A DNA stretch of 64,000 bases from an uncultured Erythrobacter sp. (GTDB lineage: Bacteria; Pseudomonadota; Alphaproteobacteria; Sphingomonadales; Sphingomonadaceae). The position numbers and the translations under genes are program-made. Location of the stretch: the NCBI GenBank assembly GCA_947503275.1, contig CANNCZ010000002.1, positions 826,733-890,732 on the forward strand. The letters run 5' to 3'. Shown here piece after piece: positions 25,569-33,846 of the stretch. A model generated the notes under the pieces. The model saw nothing but the letters and a program-made list of their open reading frames with translations. It was not told the origin of the DNA and made no database searches. Within the stretch, counting starts at the first letter, position 1; every line of letters begins with the position of its first letter.

Positions 25569-26847
25569 GCGATTTTGCTCCTTTTCGCAGGTTCATATAG
25601 CGGGCAATCACAAGGACACCGCTGATAATGAATGCGGCCCCGAATGACACCGCCGTCGCAAACATAATACCCCGAATTCCCATGCTTTGCGCCCACAGAA
25701 TGCTGAGCGCGATATTGAGAACGATGGTCATCACGCTGAATGCGGACATCATCTCAATCCGCTTGTCGAAATGGAGGAATTTCATGTTGTGCATGAAGAA
25801 GCCCTGCAAGACGATGGCGAGCATGATGTATTGCAACAATGGGATAGCGCTATGGAATGCTTCGCCGAGTAGGATCGGCGCGAACAGCAACGCAAAGAAA
25901 TAGAACGCTGCCGCAGCGACAGCCGCCAGCACGAAATAGAGCAGGGAGACCGAGGCGACCTCTTGCAGGCCGTCTTCGGCTGCGCCCTTCAATTTGCGGA
26001 ACAGCCACGGCGTCCATGCCATCACAAAGCTGTAGTTCACCATCCAGAATGCCGAGGCGAACAGAGCGGCGACGCCGTACATCGCGCTGGCCTCAACCCC
26101 CAAAAAGTGCGCCGCGACGACTTTGTCTGTGGTGCCAACCACCATGACAACTGCGCCAGCGGGCCAATACACGACGCCGAAAGAGGCGATGTTACGGTAG
26201 AATGACCGTTCAGGGATCTTGAATAAGGTGGGCAGCGTAAAGCCGAGCGAACGCAGCGAGTATACTGCCGCAATCGCCATGCCCAGCATCCGCCCCAGAA
26301 CCACGCCGCGCCAATCCCAGCCTGAGCTGAGGAAGATGACGATAAAGGCCATGGACAGCACAGCTTGGATCACTTGCGTCACTAGGAACGCTTTGCGCCG
26401 ATTATGGAACTGCTGCAGCGCAAGGACCATATAGAACACTTCATACAGCAGGGCTGCGATGACGATGCTGACGAGCCATGCTTGCGGAAATTTGGTCGCG
26501 GTTGCCAGCAATTCGCCGAACACGACCGTCACCAGCGATACGAATATCGCCAGCGTGACCATCACGAACAAAGCGGTGTGAGTGAATTGATCGAGCTGTT
26601 TCTGATCAAATTCGAGGAAGCGCATCCGTATCGCGTCCTGTGTCGTCAATCCGACGATAGGGCGCATAAAGGTCGCGTATGTGATGAACAAAACCCACAC
26701 GCCATAGCCGGTTGGATCAAGCATTCGGGTAAGGATCGGTGCCAGCAAAAGCGGCACGAGCGCTTCGATGCTGTTGGCAAACGCATAGAATAAAGATTGC
26801 AGCGCCAAAAACTGTTTGGCGTTTAAATTGAACGCTTTACGTATCAT
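25555..26847 (-). CDS. Wzx-type polysaccharide/oligosaccharide flippase
   Basis: A 430-residue MOP/PST-superfamily membrane protein with about 12 hydrophobic segments. The N-terminus (ALVPLLLAPILTRMLDPTGYGVWVLFITYATF) is the usual Wzx entry sequence. Such flippases move lipid-linked oligosaccharides to the outer leaflet of the inner membrane. It is the first gene of the minus-strand pse run and overlaps pseB by 14 nt, so the nonulosonic acid is probably part of a lipid-linked surface glycan rather than only a flagellin decoration. I start at ATG 26847; a TTG lies one codon upstream. Confidence 0.88.
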   Translation of the reverse strand: MIRKAFNLNAKQFLALQSLFYAFANSIEALVPLLLAPILTRMLDPTGYGVWVLFITYATFMRPIVGLTTQDAIRMRFLEFDQKQLDQFTHTALFVMVTLAIFVSLVTVVFGELLATATKFPQAWLVSIVIAALLYEVFYMVLALQQFHNRRKAFLVTQVIQAVLSMAFIVIFLSSGWDWRGVVLGRMLGMAIAAVYSLRSLGFTLPTLFKIPERSFYRNIASFGVVYWPAGAVVMVVGTTDKVVAAHFLGVEASAMYGVAALFASAFWMVNYSFVMAWTPWLFRKLKGAAEDGLQEVASVSLLYFVLAAVAAAAFYFFALLFAPILLGEAFHSAIPLLQYIMLAIVLQGFFMHNMKFLHFDKRIEMMSAFSVMTIVLNIALSILWAQSMGIRGIMFATAVSFGAAFIISGVLVIARYMNLRKGAKSLAGQ

Positions 26848-27006
26848 CAACCGCCCTTGCGCATTGCCCCTGAAGCACTCGCCGCGGCCAGTGCATTACA
26901 GTTTGTAAACCTAAATTGTTAACGATTGCCTGAGATAAGCTCGTTCAAGCCTGACCGGTCATAACCGGCGGGTTTTTAGTAACTGCTTGCCTTGAGGTAG
27001 ATCAGC

Positions 27007-28422
27007 GTGGCTTTCAAAGCTGTTAAAATGCGCGAAGTGTTCGCTGAGACGGAAGACGTCGCAGTTCGCGAGATTGAGCCTGAAACTGAGAGTTCTGCGC
27101 GGCGGGATCGCTATGATCTTGCGACCGCTCTTGGCATTGTGCGCGAGATGGAAACATCCGCTGGGCGCGCTGCGGTGTTTGAGGAAATCAAGAACAAGAA
27201 CGCGATCTATCGTCTGGTTGATGCGATTTACACCAAATCCGGCACCGGGCTCCTCCAGCCGCTATTCCTGTTCATTTACATGCTGAAATGCGTGGTTTCG
27301 CTTGGCCCGTTTAAAGATGCAGGGGCCGAAGCGGTCTCCATCGCCAATTTCGACAATGAACACAAAACGATCGCGCGGATCGCAAAGCTGGTTCCCGATG
27401 TGCCGTTGATGCATGTCTCGGTTGAGCGCAAACACATCTTTGCCATTGAGCAAGTGAAAGCAGCCTTTGCGATGCTGGGTTCATTTGGCCGCGCATTTTC
27501 GTTTCTGCGCATTCTGGTTCGCACGCACAGCTTTATGCCCGCAGCTCGGATCGCCAGCGCGCTCGCATTCTACATGCGCTTTTCGCAAATGTTCTCAGAG
27601 CGCCCCAAGCTGAAGGCGGCCATTGTCGCTAGCAATTACAGCCCTGAATCGGTCGGCATGGCTGCGGCCGCGCACCGCCATGGTCGCCGGGTTGTTTATT
27701 CAAACCACGCGCCCGTCCCCGCCAACGGCCCCGTTGTGCCCCCAGTCTTCGCCGATTGCGCGCTGTTTTACGGTGAGGAAACGCGCAAGACATATGAGCG
27801 CCGTAGCGCTTGCACCGCAGAGGTCGGCTATATCGGCGAGCCGGGGACGGCACGCGCTATGGAATGGCGCGATGAGGTGAAAACTGTCGGCATATTCCTA
27901 ACCTCGGGCACCAAAGTCGATGTGCTGCAAAGCCTGATCGCGACGATCCGCGTCAGCCTGCCTGATGCGCATGTTTTGATCCGACAACATCCGGTTCAGC
28001 TGCTCAGCACCGATTTTTCCGGACTTGAGCTTGATGATGCCAATGTCGAATTGACAATCGGCAATCCGCTGGATGCCGAAATCGCCGCCTGCGATCTGGT
28101 GATTTGCGGCAATAGCGGCGTTGCGATGAACGTCCTGAGCGCAGGCAGACCAGTCGCTTATCTCTCAAGCCTTGATGGGATACTCTTCGATTCCAACGGG
28201 TTCATCGCTAGCCGGCTGGTCTACAACATGCCGTGGTGGAGCGATGATCTGTATGATCGGCTTCGTGGGTTTTATCAGGCGCCGGGATGGCGCGGCGTGA
28301 TGCAGGACTACGACGCATCCTACGGGGTTGAAGATGATGTGCTTGCAGAAGCGGCGAGAAACACCCTGATGCGCCACCTTCGCCCTAACACTCAGATAAA
28401 TTCCGCGAAGGAAGCTGCGTAG
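27007..28422 (+). CDS. Putative GT-B glycosyltransferase with HP motif, candidate nonulosonate transferase
   Basis: A 471-residue protein, divergent from the pse/wzx run. I cannot assign a family by name. The C-terminal half reads as a nucleotide-sugar-binding Rossmann domain: VKTVGIFLTSG, then IRQHP with His328-Pro329, then DLVICGNSGVAMNVLSAGRPVAYLS with Asn369-Ser370-Gly371. An HP motif and a later Ser/Thr motif are the conserved donor-site features of several bacterial sialyltransferase families and of KpsC/KpsS-type transferases that use CMP-sugars. With CMP-pseudaminic acid made next door, it is a good candidate transferase, but that is inferred. The start is GTG 27007 behind GAGG; ATG 27028 is an alternative. 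Confidence 0.6.
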   Translation: MAFKAVKMREVFAETEDVAVREIEPETESSARRDRYDLATALGIVREMETSAGRAAVFEEIKNKNAIYRLVDAIYTKSGTGLLQPLFLFIYMLKCVVSLGPFKDAGAEAVSIANFDNEHKTIARIAKLVPDVPLMHVSVERKHIFAIEQVKAAFAMLGSFGRAFSFLRILVRTHSFMPAARIASALAFYMRFSQMFSERPKLKAAIVASNYSPESVGMAAAAHRHGRRVVYSNHAPVPANGPVVPPVFADCALFYGEETRKTYERRSACTAEVGYIGEPGTARAMEWRDEVKTVGIFLTSGTKVDVLQSLIATIRVSLPDAHVLIRQHPVQLLSTDFSGLELDDANVELTIGNPLDAEIAACDLVICGNSGVAMNVLSAGRPVAYLSSLDGILFDSNGFIASRLVYNMPWWSDDLYDRLRGFYQAPGWRGVMQDYDASYGVEDDVLAEAARNTLMRHLRPNTQINSAKEAA

Positions 28423-28527
28423 TCCAGACGGACCCACGGCATTCGCACGAGGTTGGCATTATGTCGGTCTTAACCGGTCCGAACTTACACCCGTTCATAA
28501 GATCACGAATTTATTAGGAGCGCGCTT

Positions 28528-28587
28528 GTGTCCTTTGACATGAGTGGTGCCGTTTGGGCGAACACACTATGGACCACGCAGCGTTAA
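28528..28587 (+). CDS. Possible 19-codon leader peptide overlapping the PilZ gene start
   Basis: GTG 28528 lies 7 nt after AGGAG (28516-28520) and opens a frame for MSFDMSGAVWANTLWTTQR, ending at TAA 28585-28587. The PilZ gene starts inside it at ATG 28569 in a different frame and has no clear ribosome binding site of its own. The arrangement suggests that PilZ translation depends on the leader. The peptide itself has no recognisable family, and it may be fortuitous. Confidence 0.35.
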   Translation: MSFDMSGAVWANTLWTTQR

Positions 28588-29243
28588 CCCCGCCCGCGCA
28601 CGATAATAGCGATGATGACGCTGTTCAGGACAACGTGCAGGATACTGGTCCCGGTGCTGCTAATGGCCGTGCTGCCCCGCGAACGTCTCTGCTGATCCGG
28701 GCGGCGAAACTCGTAACATCGCAGGGTGAGTTTGTTTGCGTCTTACGGGATGTCTCAGAAACCGGCATCTGCGTTCGCCTGTTCCACTCCGCACCCGCTG
28801 GCGATCCTGTAGAGCTCCATATGCCCGCTGGTGGGGTCTACGCTTTGCGATCCGTATGGGAGAAGGACAGGGAAGCGGGCTTTGAATTCATCGAAAATGT
28901 TGATGTCAGCCGCCTGATCAATGAATCCGGTGAATATCCCAAACGCGGGTTGAGGCTTGGCGTGTACTTTCCGATTACCATCAACACTCTCACCCAATCC
29001 GCCGAAGCGGTGGTCGAAAACCTGTCTCAACAGGGCGCCCGCTTTGAAAGCGATGCGAAGTTCGCGATTGATCAGAACATACGCATCGGATGCACAGAGG
29101 GAGGTACAACTGTGAAAGATCTTCGCGCGAAAGTGCGCTGGCGCCGGGATAAGCAATATGGCGTGGTCTTCGATGATACGCTCACACTGAGCGATTTCGC
29201 ACGCTTTGCAGCCAGCATTCAGTGCCCGCGATTGATCGACTGA
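28569..29243 (+). CDS. PilZ-domain protein
   Basis: A 224-residue cytoplasmic protein. About residues 38-110 look like one PilZ-like beta-barrel (RTSLLIRAAKLVTSQGEFVCVLRDVSETGICVRL), and a second occurs at about 125-215 (RLGVYFPITI, VVENLSQQGARFE, KVRWRRDKQYGVVF). The canonical c-di-GMP RxxxR and D/NxSxxG signature is only partly recognisable: DVSETG and NLSQQG fit the second motif. Nucleotide binding is therefore uncertain. It may couple a second messenger to the glycan genes around it. The N-terminal 35 residues are acidic and low-complexity. Confidence 0.8.
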   Translation: MDHAALTPPAHDNSDDDAVQDNVQDTGPGAANGRAAPRTSLLIRAAKLVTSQGEFVCVLRDVSETGICVRLFHSAPAGDPVELHMPAGGVYALRSVWEKDREAGFEFIENVDVSRLINESGEYPKRGLRLGVYFPITINTLTQSAEAVVENLSQQGARFESDAKFAIDQNIRIGCTEGGTTVKDLRAKVRWRRDKQYGVVFDDTLTLSDFARFAASIQCPRLID

Positions 29244-29378
29244 CAGTTTTTGCGCTGAATCTGCGAAATTTGGCGGGTTTCGGGGGCGATCTTTACGCCT
29301 CGCTAACCAATTTCCTTCACTCCCCTTGGGATAAGCCTGTCGCACAATTGCGGATCAGGTGTTCTAACGGGGGCTTGC

Positions 29379-31028
29379 ATGACGCAGCTTGGCGGCAACG
29401 CAACGACTAAAACACCCGCTGGCCAGGGGGCCGGCATTCTCGACGTGGACGTCGCCATTATTGGCGCGGGGCCCGCGGGCCTCACTGCGGGTTACCTGCT
29501 GACCAAACAGGGCAAAACGGTCGCGATCATCGAGAAGGACGAAACCTATGTCGGCGGCATCAGCCGCACTGTGGAGCACGAAGGCTACCGCTTTGACATT
29601 GGCGGACATCGGTTCTTTTCAAAGTCCCAGCAAGTTGTCGATCTGTGGAACGAGATCTTGCCGGACGACTTCATTCAACGCCCGCGCATGAGCCGCATCT
29701 ATTATGAGGGCAAATTCTATTCATACCCGCTGCGCGCATTCGAAGCGCTCGGCAATCTGGGTATCCTGCGCTCAACCGCCTGCATGCTCAGCTACCTGCG
29801 GTATAAGCTGTTCCCGATCAAAGACGTAAAAAGCTTTGAGGATTGGACCACGAACCAGTTCGGTAAGAAACTCTATTCGATTTTCTTCAAGACCTACACT
29901 GAGAAAGTGTGGGGCATGCCGTGCGATGAAATGAGCGCCGATTGGGCGGCTCAACGCATTAAAGGGCTTTCGCTTTGGAGCGCGGTCACAGACGGGCTTA
30001 AACGCTCGATGGGCCTGAACAAGAAACCCAATGACGGCATGGAAACCAAAACCCTGCTCGAAACCTTCCGCTATCCGCGGCTGGGCCCCGGTATGATGTG
30101 GGACGCGGCGCGTGATCAGATTGTGGCGACGGGTAAAGGCCAGGTGTTGATGGGCCATGCGCTTGATCAACTCGCCAAAATCGGCCCCAATGACGAAGGG
30201 TTCGACTGGTCGATGACTGCGGCGAGCAAGGATGGCAAAGTTCAAATCCGCGCGCGCGATGTGATCAGCTCTGCGCCTATGCGTGAGCTGTCCAAGCGTA
30301 TTCACCCATTGCCGCAAAGCTCGCTTCAGGCGGACAAATTGCGGTATCGCGACTTCCTGACTGTGGCTTTGATGGTGAAGTCCGATGACCTGTTCCCGGA
30401 CAATTGGATCTATATCCATGATGACCGTGTGCAGGTTGGCCGCGTGCAAAACTTCCGCAGCTGGTCACCAGAAATGATCCCGGACGAGGATATGGCCTGT
30501 GTTGGCCTTGAATACTTCTGTTTCGAAGGGGACGGATTGTGGTCGTCGAGCGATGACGATCTGGTCGCGCAAGCCACACGCGAAATGGAAATCCTTGGCC
30601 TGTGCGATCCCGCTAAAGTCGTTAGCGGCGCGGTGGTTCGTCAGGAAAAAGCCTATCCCGTTTATGATGATGATTACGAGGCCAATGTCGCCTCTATGCG
30701 GCATGAACTCGAAGACGCGCATCCCAGCCTGCATCTGGTCGGACGCAACGGCATGCACCGTTACAACAACCAAGATCACGCGATGATGACCGCTATGTTG
30801 ACGGTTGAGAATATCCTCGCGGGTAAGCGCGTCTATGACACGTGGTGCGTCAACGAGGATGCCGAATATCACGAAGCGGGCGATGAAGGTGAAGAGGCCA
30901 AGCTGCCTGCGCGCGATACCGAGACGAAACCGTTGAGCGATGACCAAGTTGCGGCTTTGACGTCGTTGCGCGGTGTGCCTGAACGCATTGTACCTGCTGA
31001 TGAAGAGCAGATCCGCAAGTCTGCCTGA
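29379..31028 (+). CDS. FAD-dependent oxidoreductase, UGM-like, upstream of GtrA
   Basis: A 549-residue flavoprotein. The Rossmann motif VAIIGAGPAGLTAGYLL starts near residue 27 and is followed by IEKDETYVGGISRTVEHEGYRFDIGGHRFFS, the amine-oxidase/UDP-galactopyranose-mutase pattern. WGMPCDEMSADWAAQRIKGLSL and RNGMHRYNNQDHAMMTA are conserved in a subgroup often found beside GtrA and membrane glycosyltransferases. The reaction is not known; a ring or redox change on a lipid-linked sugar is plausible. It is the first gene of a three-gene run, and 4 nt separate its stop from gtrA. It is not closely similar to the pse-operon flavoprotein. Confidence 0.85.
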   Translation: MTQLGGNATTKTPAGQGAGILDVDVAIIGAGPAGLTAGYLLTKQGKTVAIIEKDETYVGGISRTVEHEGYRFDIGGHRFFSKSQQVVDLWNEILPDDFIQRPRMSRIYYEGKFYSYPLRAFEALGNLGILRSTACMLSYLRYKLFPIKDVKSFEDWTTNQFGKKLYSIFFKTYTEKVWGMPCDEMSADWAAQRIKGLSLWSAVTDGLKRSMGLNKKPNDGMETKTLLETFRYPRLGPGMMWDAARDQIVATGKGQVLMGHALDQLAKIGPNDEGFDWSMTAASKDGKVQIRARDVISSAPMRELSKRIHPLPQSSLQADKLRYRDFLTVALMVKSDDLFPDNWIYIHDDRVQVGRVQNFRSWSPEMIPDEDMACVGLEYFCFEGDGLWSSSDDDLVAQATREMEILGLCDPAKVVSGAVVRQEKAYPVYDDDYEANVASMRHELEDAHPSLHLVGRNGMHRYNNQDHAMMTAMLTVENILAGKRVYDTWCVNEDAEYHEAGDEGEEAKLPARDTETKPLSDDQVAALTSLRGVPERIVPADEEQIRKSA

Positions 31029-31032
31029 TCCA

Positions 31033-31476
31033 ATGAACGGTGCGCTCGCCTCGATTATTGCCAAACTGCGCGATGTCCGTTTCGTGCGCTATATCTGCGC
31101 GAGCGTGGGGGCATTGGCCGTCGATGTGGGCAGCTTTTTAGGGCTGATGGTAGTTGGTATCGCCGCTGCACCTGCTTCCGCAATCGGATATTCGCTGGGC
31201 ATTTTGGCGCATTGGTTGATGTCGAGCCGCGCGGTTTTTCAGGATAGCGTTGCATCAGGCGGCACAGCACGCACCCGGCAAAAGGCATTGTTTGTGATTT
31301 CGGCTCTGCTGGGATTGGCGTTGACCACGGCGATCGTCGGACTTGCCGATAAAGGCGGGATCGATCCGCGCATCGCCAAAGGCATCGCGATCATCGTGAG
31401 CTTCTTTGTGACATGGCTCATCCGCAGCCGCATCGTGTTCCGCGCACCGGGCCACGCGGTCACTGGTGAGGCGTGA
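31033..31476 (+). CDS. GtrA-family membrane protein
   Basis: A 147-residue protein with four hydrophobic segments. FVRYICASVGALAVDVGSFLGLM near the N-terminus and IAKGIAIIVSFFVTWLIRSRIVF at the end are the usual GtrA signatures. GtrA-like proteins are thought to help move polyprenyl-phosphate-linked sugars across the inner membrane. It lies 4 nt after the flavoprotein and 4 nt before the GT-C-like gene, so the three probably form one pathway. The ATG at 31033 starts at the expected position. Confidence 0.88.
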   Translation: MNGALASIIAKLRDVRFVRYICASVGALAVDVGSFLGLMVVGIAAAPASAIGYSLGILAHWLMSSRAVFQDSVASGGTARTRQKALFVISALLGLALTTAIVGLADKGGIDPRIAKGIAIIVSFFVTWLIRSRIVFRAPGHAVTGEA

Positions 31477-31480
31477 TCCG

Positions 31481-33268
31481 ATGTTGGTTGAACGACGCAG
31501 ATCCGCCTTTCCCGGCGAATTTATTGCGCGGGTAGGGATTGCTTGGGCGATTATCAGCGGGCTGCTGATCGCGATCAATTGGAGCGCTATCTCTTCCAAC
31601 CGTTTCCCCGATCCCGATGATATTATGCGGCTGGTTCAGGTGCGTGATCTGTTGGCCGGACAGAGTTGGTTTGACCCCACACAATACCGTGTCGATGCGG
31701 CCGGTGGAGGCGTGCCGATGCATTGGTCGCGGCTGGTCGATGCTCCGCTGGCGTTGGTGATTCTGATATTGACCCCGCTGATCGGCTCCGCTGCGGCGGA
31801 GACGACCGCGCTGGTCGCAGTGCCTCTCATTACTTTGGGCATCGCCATGATGCTGGCTGCGCGGATTGCGTGGCGGTTACTGGGCGAGGAAGAGGCGACC
31901 TTTACAACGCTCGTCGTCGCGATTTCCGTGCCGGTGCTGTTTCAGCTGGGGCCGATGAGGATTGATCACCACGGGTGGCAGATTGTCTGCGCCCTGGTCG
32001 CGATCAACGGGCTGATGGCGCGTTCGCCGCGTGTCGGCGGATGGGTTATCGGTGGTGCCTTCGCTTTTTGGCTGTCGATTTCGATCGAAGGCCTGCCGCT
32101 CGCTGCTATCGCCTTTGCGGTCTTGGCGCTGCGATGGTTGAAGGATCGCAATGCTCAGGTCTGGTTGGTCAGCGCAATTCAATCGCTAGCGCTGATTGGC
32201 GTTTTACTATTTGGTCTGACACGTGGGATTGGCGATTTAGCGACTTATTGTGATGCGATCAGTCCGCTGCACCTTGCCATGTTTGGCTGGGGAGCGGTCA
32301 CCCTGACGTTGCTTGCTCGCCTCGAACCTGCGCCGCGCGGTGTTATTTTTGGCGGCTTCGCTGTCGCAGGGGGCGGTGCGTTAGCCATCCTTTTGACCGC
32401 GGCCCCACAATGCGCCGTTGGCGGAGGTTTTACAGAACTCGACCCGCTGGTTGCGAAATATTGGCACGCCAATGTGCTTGAGGGGATGCCAGTCTGGCGT
32501 CAGTCGCTGATTGTCGCGCTGCAATACGCCGTGACGCCATTGATCGGAGTGTTCGCAGCGTTCAATCTGGCGCGTCGTTCACATGATTGGCTGCGCGGGT
32601 TTTGGACCGATTACGCTGTGATCCTTGCTGGAGCTTTGGTGGTTTCGCTGTTTGTGTCGCGTGCCGGAGCGGTTGCCTGCGTGCTCGCCGCACCGCCACT
32701 TGCATGGCAGTTGCGCGAATGGCTCAGGGCGATCCGATTGATGCGAAACCCCGCTCCGCGCATGGCGGCGATGACGGGTGTGGCCTGCGCTTTGTTGCCT
32801 GCGTTGCCCGCTATGGTGCTCACCAGCGCAATGCCTGCGCGCGCGTCTTTGGCAGGCCCGACAAACGCACCGATTAAAGCGATTGATTGCCGGGTTCAGG
32901 ATGCCGCTGAGGCGTTGTCAGCGCTTCCCAAGGGTGAGTTCTACGCGCCCTTCGATATTGCGCCTGAACTTTTGCTCACAACCGATCACACGGTCCTCGC
33001 CACCGGACACCACCGGGGGCATTCCGCGATGAAGGTTCTACTTGAGACGGCTCTGGGAGCGGCGGATGAGGCGCAAACCACTTTGCGAGCGCGTGGATCA
33101 GCCTATGTCGCTGTGTGCCCTGCCTTGGCGGAAGCGCGCATGTATTCCAAGATCGCGCCTGATGGATTTGTCGCTCAGCTTATGAAAGACGAGGCTCCAG
33201 AATGGTTGGAGCCGGTCGCACTTGAGGCAGCAAACGGCCTCAAAGTCTGGCGGGTTAAGCCGGAATGA
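31481..33268 (+). CDS. GT-C-type membrane glycosyltransferase-like protein
   Basis: A 595-residue protein with about 11-13 hydrophobic segments and a soluble C-terminal part of about 130 residues. The first periplasmic loop has RFPDPDDIMRLVQVRD, with DPDD at residues 44-47, followed by MHWSRLVD. This DxD-like loop and the RIDHHGWQ segment resemble STT3/oligosaccharyltransferase-type GT-C enzymes that use lipid-linked sugars. With GtrA and a flavoprotein upstream it probably moves a modified sugar onto a surface acceptor. The substrate is unknown. The 3' end overlaps the convergent msrB gene by 14 nt. Confidence 0.72.
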   Translation: MLVERRRSAFPGEFIARVGIAWAIISGLLIAINWSAISSNRFPDPDDIMRLVQVRDLLAGQSWFDPTQYRVDAAGGGVPMHWSRLVDAPLALVILILTPLIGSAAAETTALVAVPLITLGIAMMLAARIAWRLLGEEEATFTTLVVAISVPVLFQLGPMRIDHHGWQIVCALVAINGLMARSPRVGGWVIGGAFAFWLSISIEGLPLAAIAFAVLALRWLKDRNAQVWLVSAIQSLALIGVLLFGLTRGIGDLATYCDAISPLHLAMFGWGAVTLTLLARLEPAPRGVIFGGFAVAGGGALAILLTAAPQCAVGGGFTELDPLVAKYWHANVLEGMPVWRQSLIVALQYAVTPLIGVFAAFNLARRSHDWLRGFWTDYAVILAGALVVSLFVSRAGAVACVLAAPPLAWQLREWLRAIRLMRNPAPRMAAMTGVACALLPALPAMVLTSAMPARASLAGPTNAPIKAIDCRVQDAAEALSALPKGEFYAPFDIAPELLLTTDHTVLATGHHRGHSAMKVLLETALGAADEAQTTLRARGSAYVAVCPALAEARMYSKIAPDGFVAQLMKDEAPEWLEPVALEAANGLKVWRVKPE

Positions 33269-33761
33269 AATCCATCGCGACGCCATTGATGCAGTGGCGT
33301 TTTCCGGTTGGTTGCGGCCCATCGCCAAAGATGTGACCCAGATGCCCGCCGCAATCGGCGCAATGCACCTCTGTGCGTGGAACTCCAATTTTGTAGTCGA
33401 CCGATGTCCCGACCGCGCCGCGATCAATCGGGCGCCAGAAACTGGGCCATCCGGTGCCGCTGTCATATTTGTGCACTGACGCATACAATCGGTTGTTGCA
33501 GCCTGCGCAGACAAAGGTGCCGGGACGGCCTTCATTGTCCAAAGGTGAGGAATAGGCGCGTTCGGTGCCCGCTTCGCGTAGGATGCGGTATTCTTCGCGG
33601 GTCAGCTGACGCCGCCATTGCGCATCGGTTTTGCTGATCCGATAGGTGCGTTCTTTGCGTGCTTCGACAATGCCGCCACCACAGCTGGCCAACACTGGCA
33701 TGGCAGCGGCGAGGCCGGTTGCGGCGATAAAGCTGCGGCGGCTGGTCAGAGTGAATGGCAC
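33255..33761 (-). CDS. msrB: Tat-exported peptide-methionine (R)-S-oxide reductase MsrB
   Basis: MsrB reduces the R-epimer of methionine sulfoxide. The 168-residue product begins with a twin-arginine-like leader (TSRRSFIAATG) and a lipobox LASC, so it may be a folded, lipid-anchored envelope protein. Both zinc CxxC pairs are present (CAGC and CADC), followed by GGHLGHIF and the catalytic RHCINGVAMDF. The GTG at 33761 is chosen because it puts the RR motif near the N-terminus; the upstream frame is Ser/Arg-rich and not leader-like. It pairs functionally with the exported MsrA near 2.3 kb. It overlaps the GT-C gene end. Confidence 0.92.
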   Translation of the reverse strand: MPFTLTSRRSFIAATGLAAAMPVLASCGGGIVEARKERTYRISKTDAQWRRQLTREEYRILREAGTERAYSSPLDNEGRPGTFVCAGCNNRLYASVHKYDSGTGWPSFWRPIDRGAVGTSVDYKIGVPRTEVHCADCGGHLGHIFGDGPQPTGKRHCINGVAMDFIPA

Positions 33762-33846
33762 GATAGAGTTCCTCGAAAAGTGAGCTTCTTCTCTCTTATA
33801 CGTCGAAAATGGCCGAAAAGTTTCACTTTGTTCGAAGTGCGCTGAC

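Noticed and set aside
26955-26968. CCGGT-CATA-ACCGG hairpin followed by GGGTTTTTA
   Set aside because: It looks like a terminator but lies between two divergent genes, so there is no upstream transcript to end; the stem is only 5 bp.
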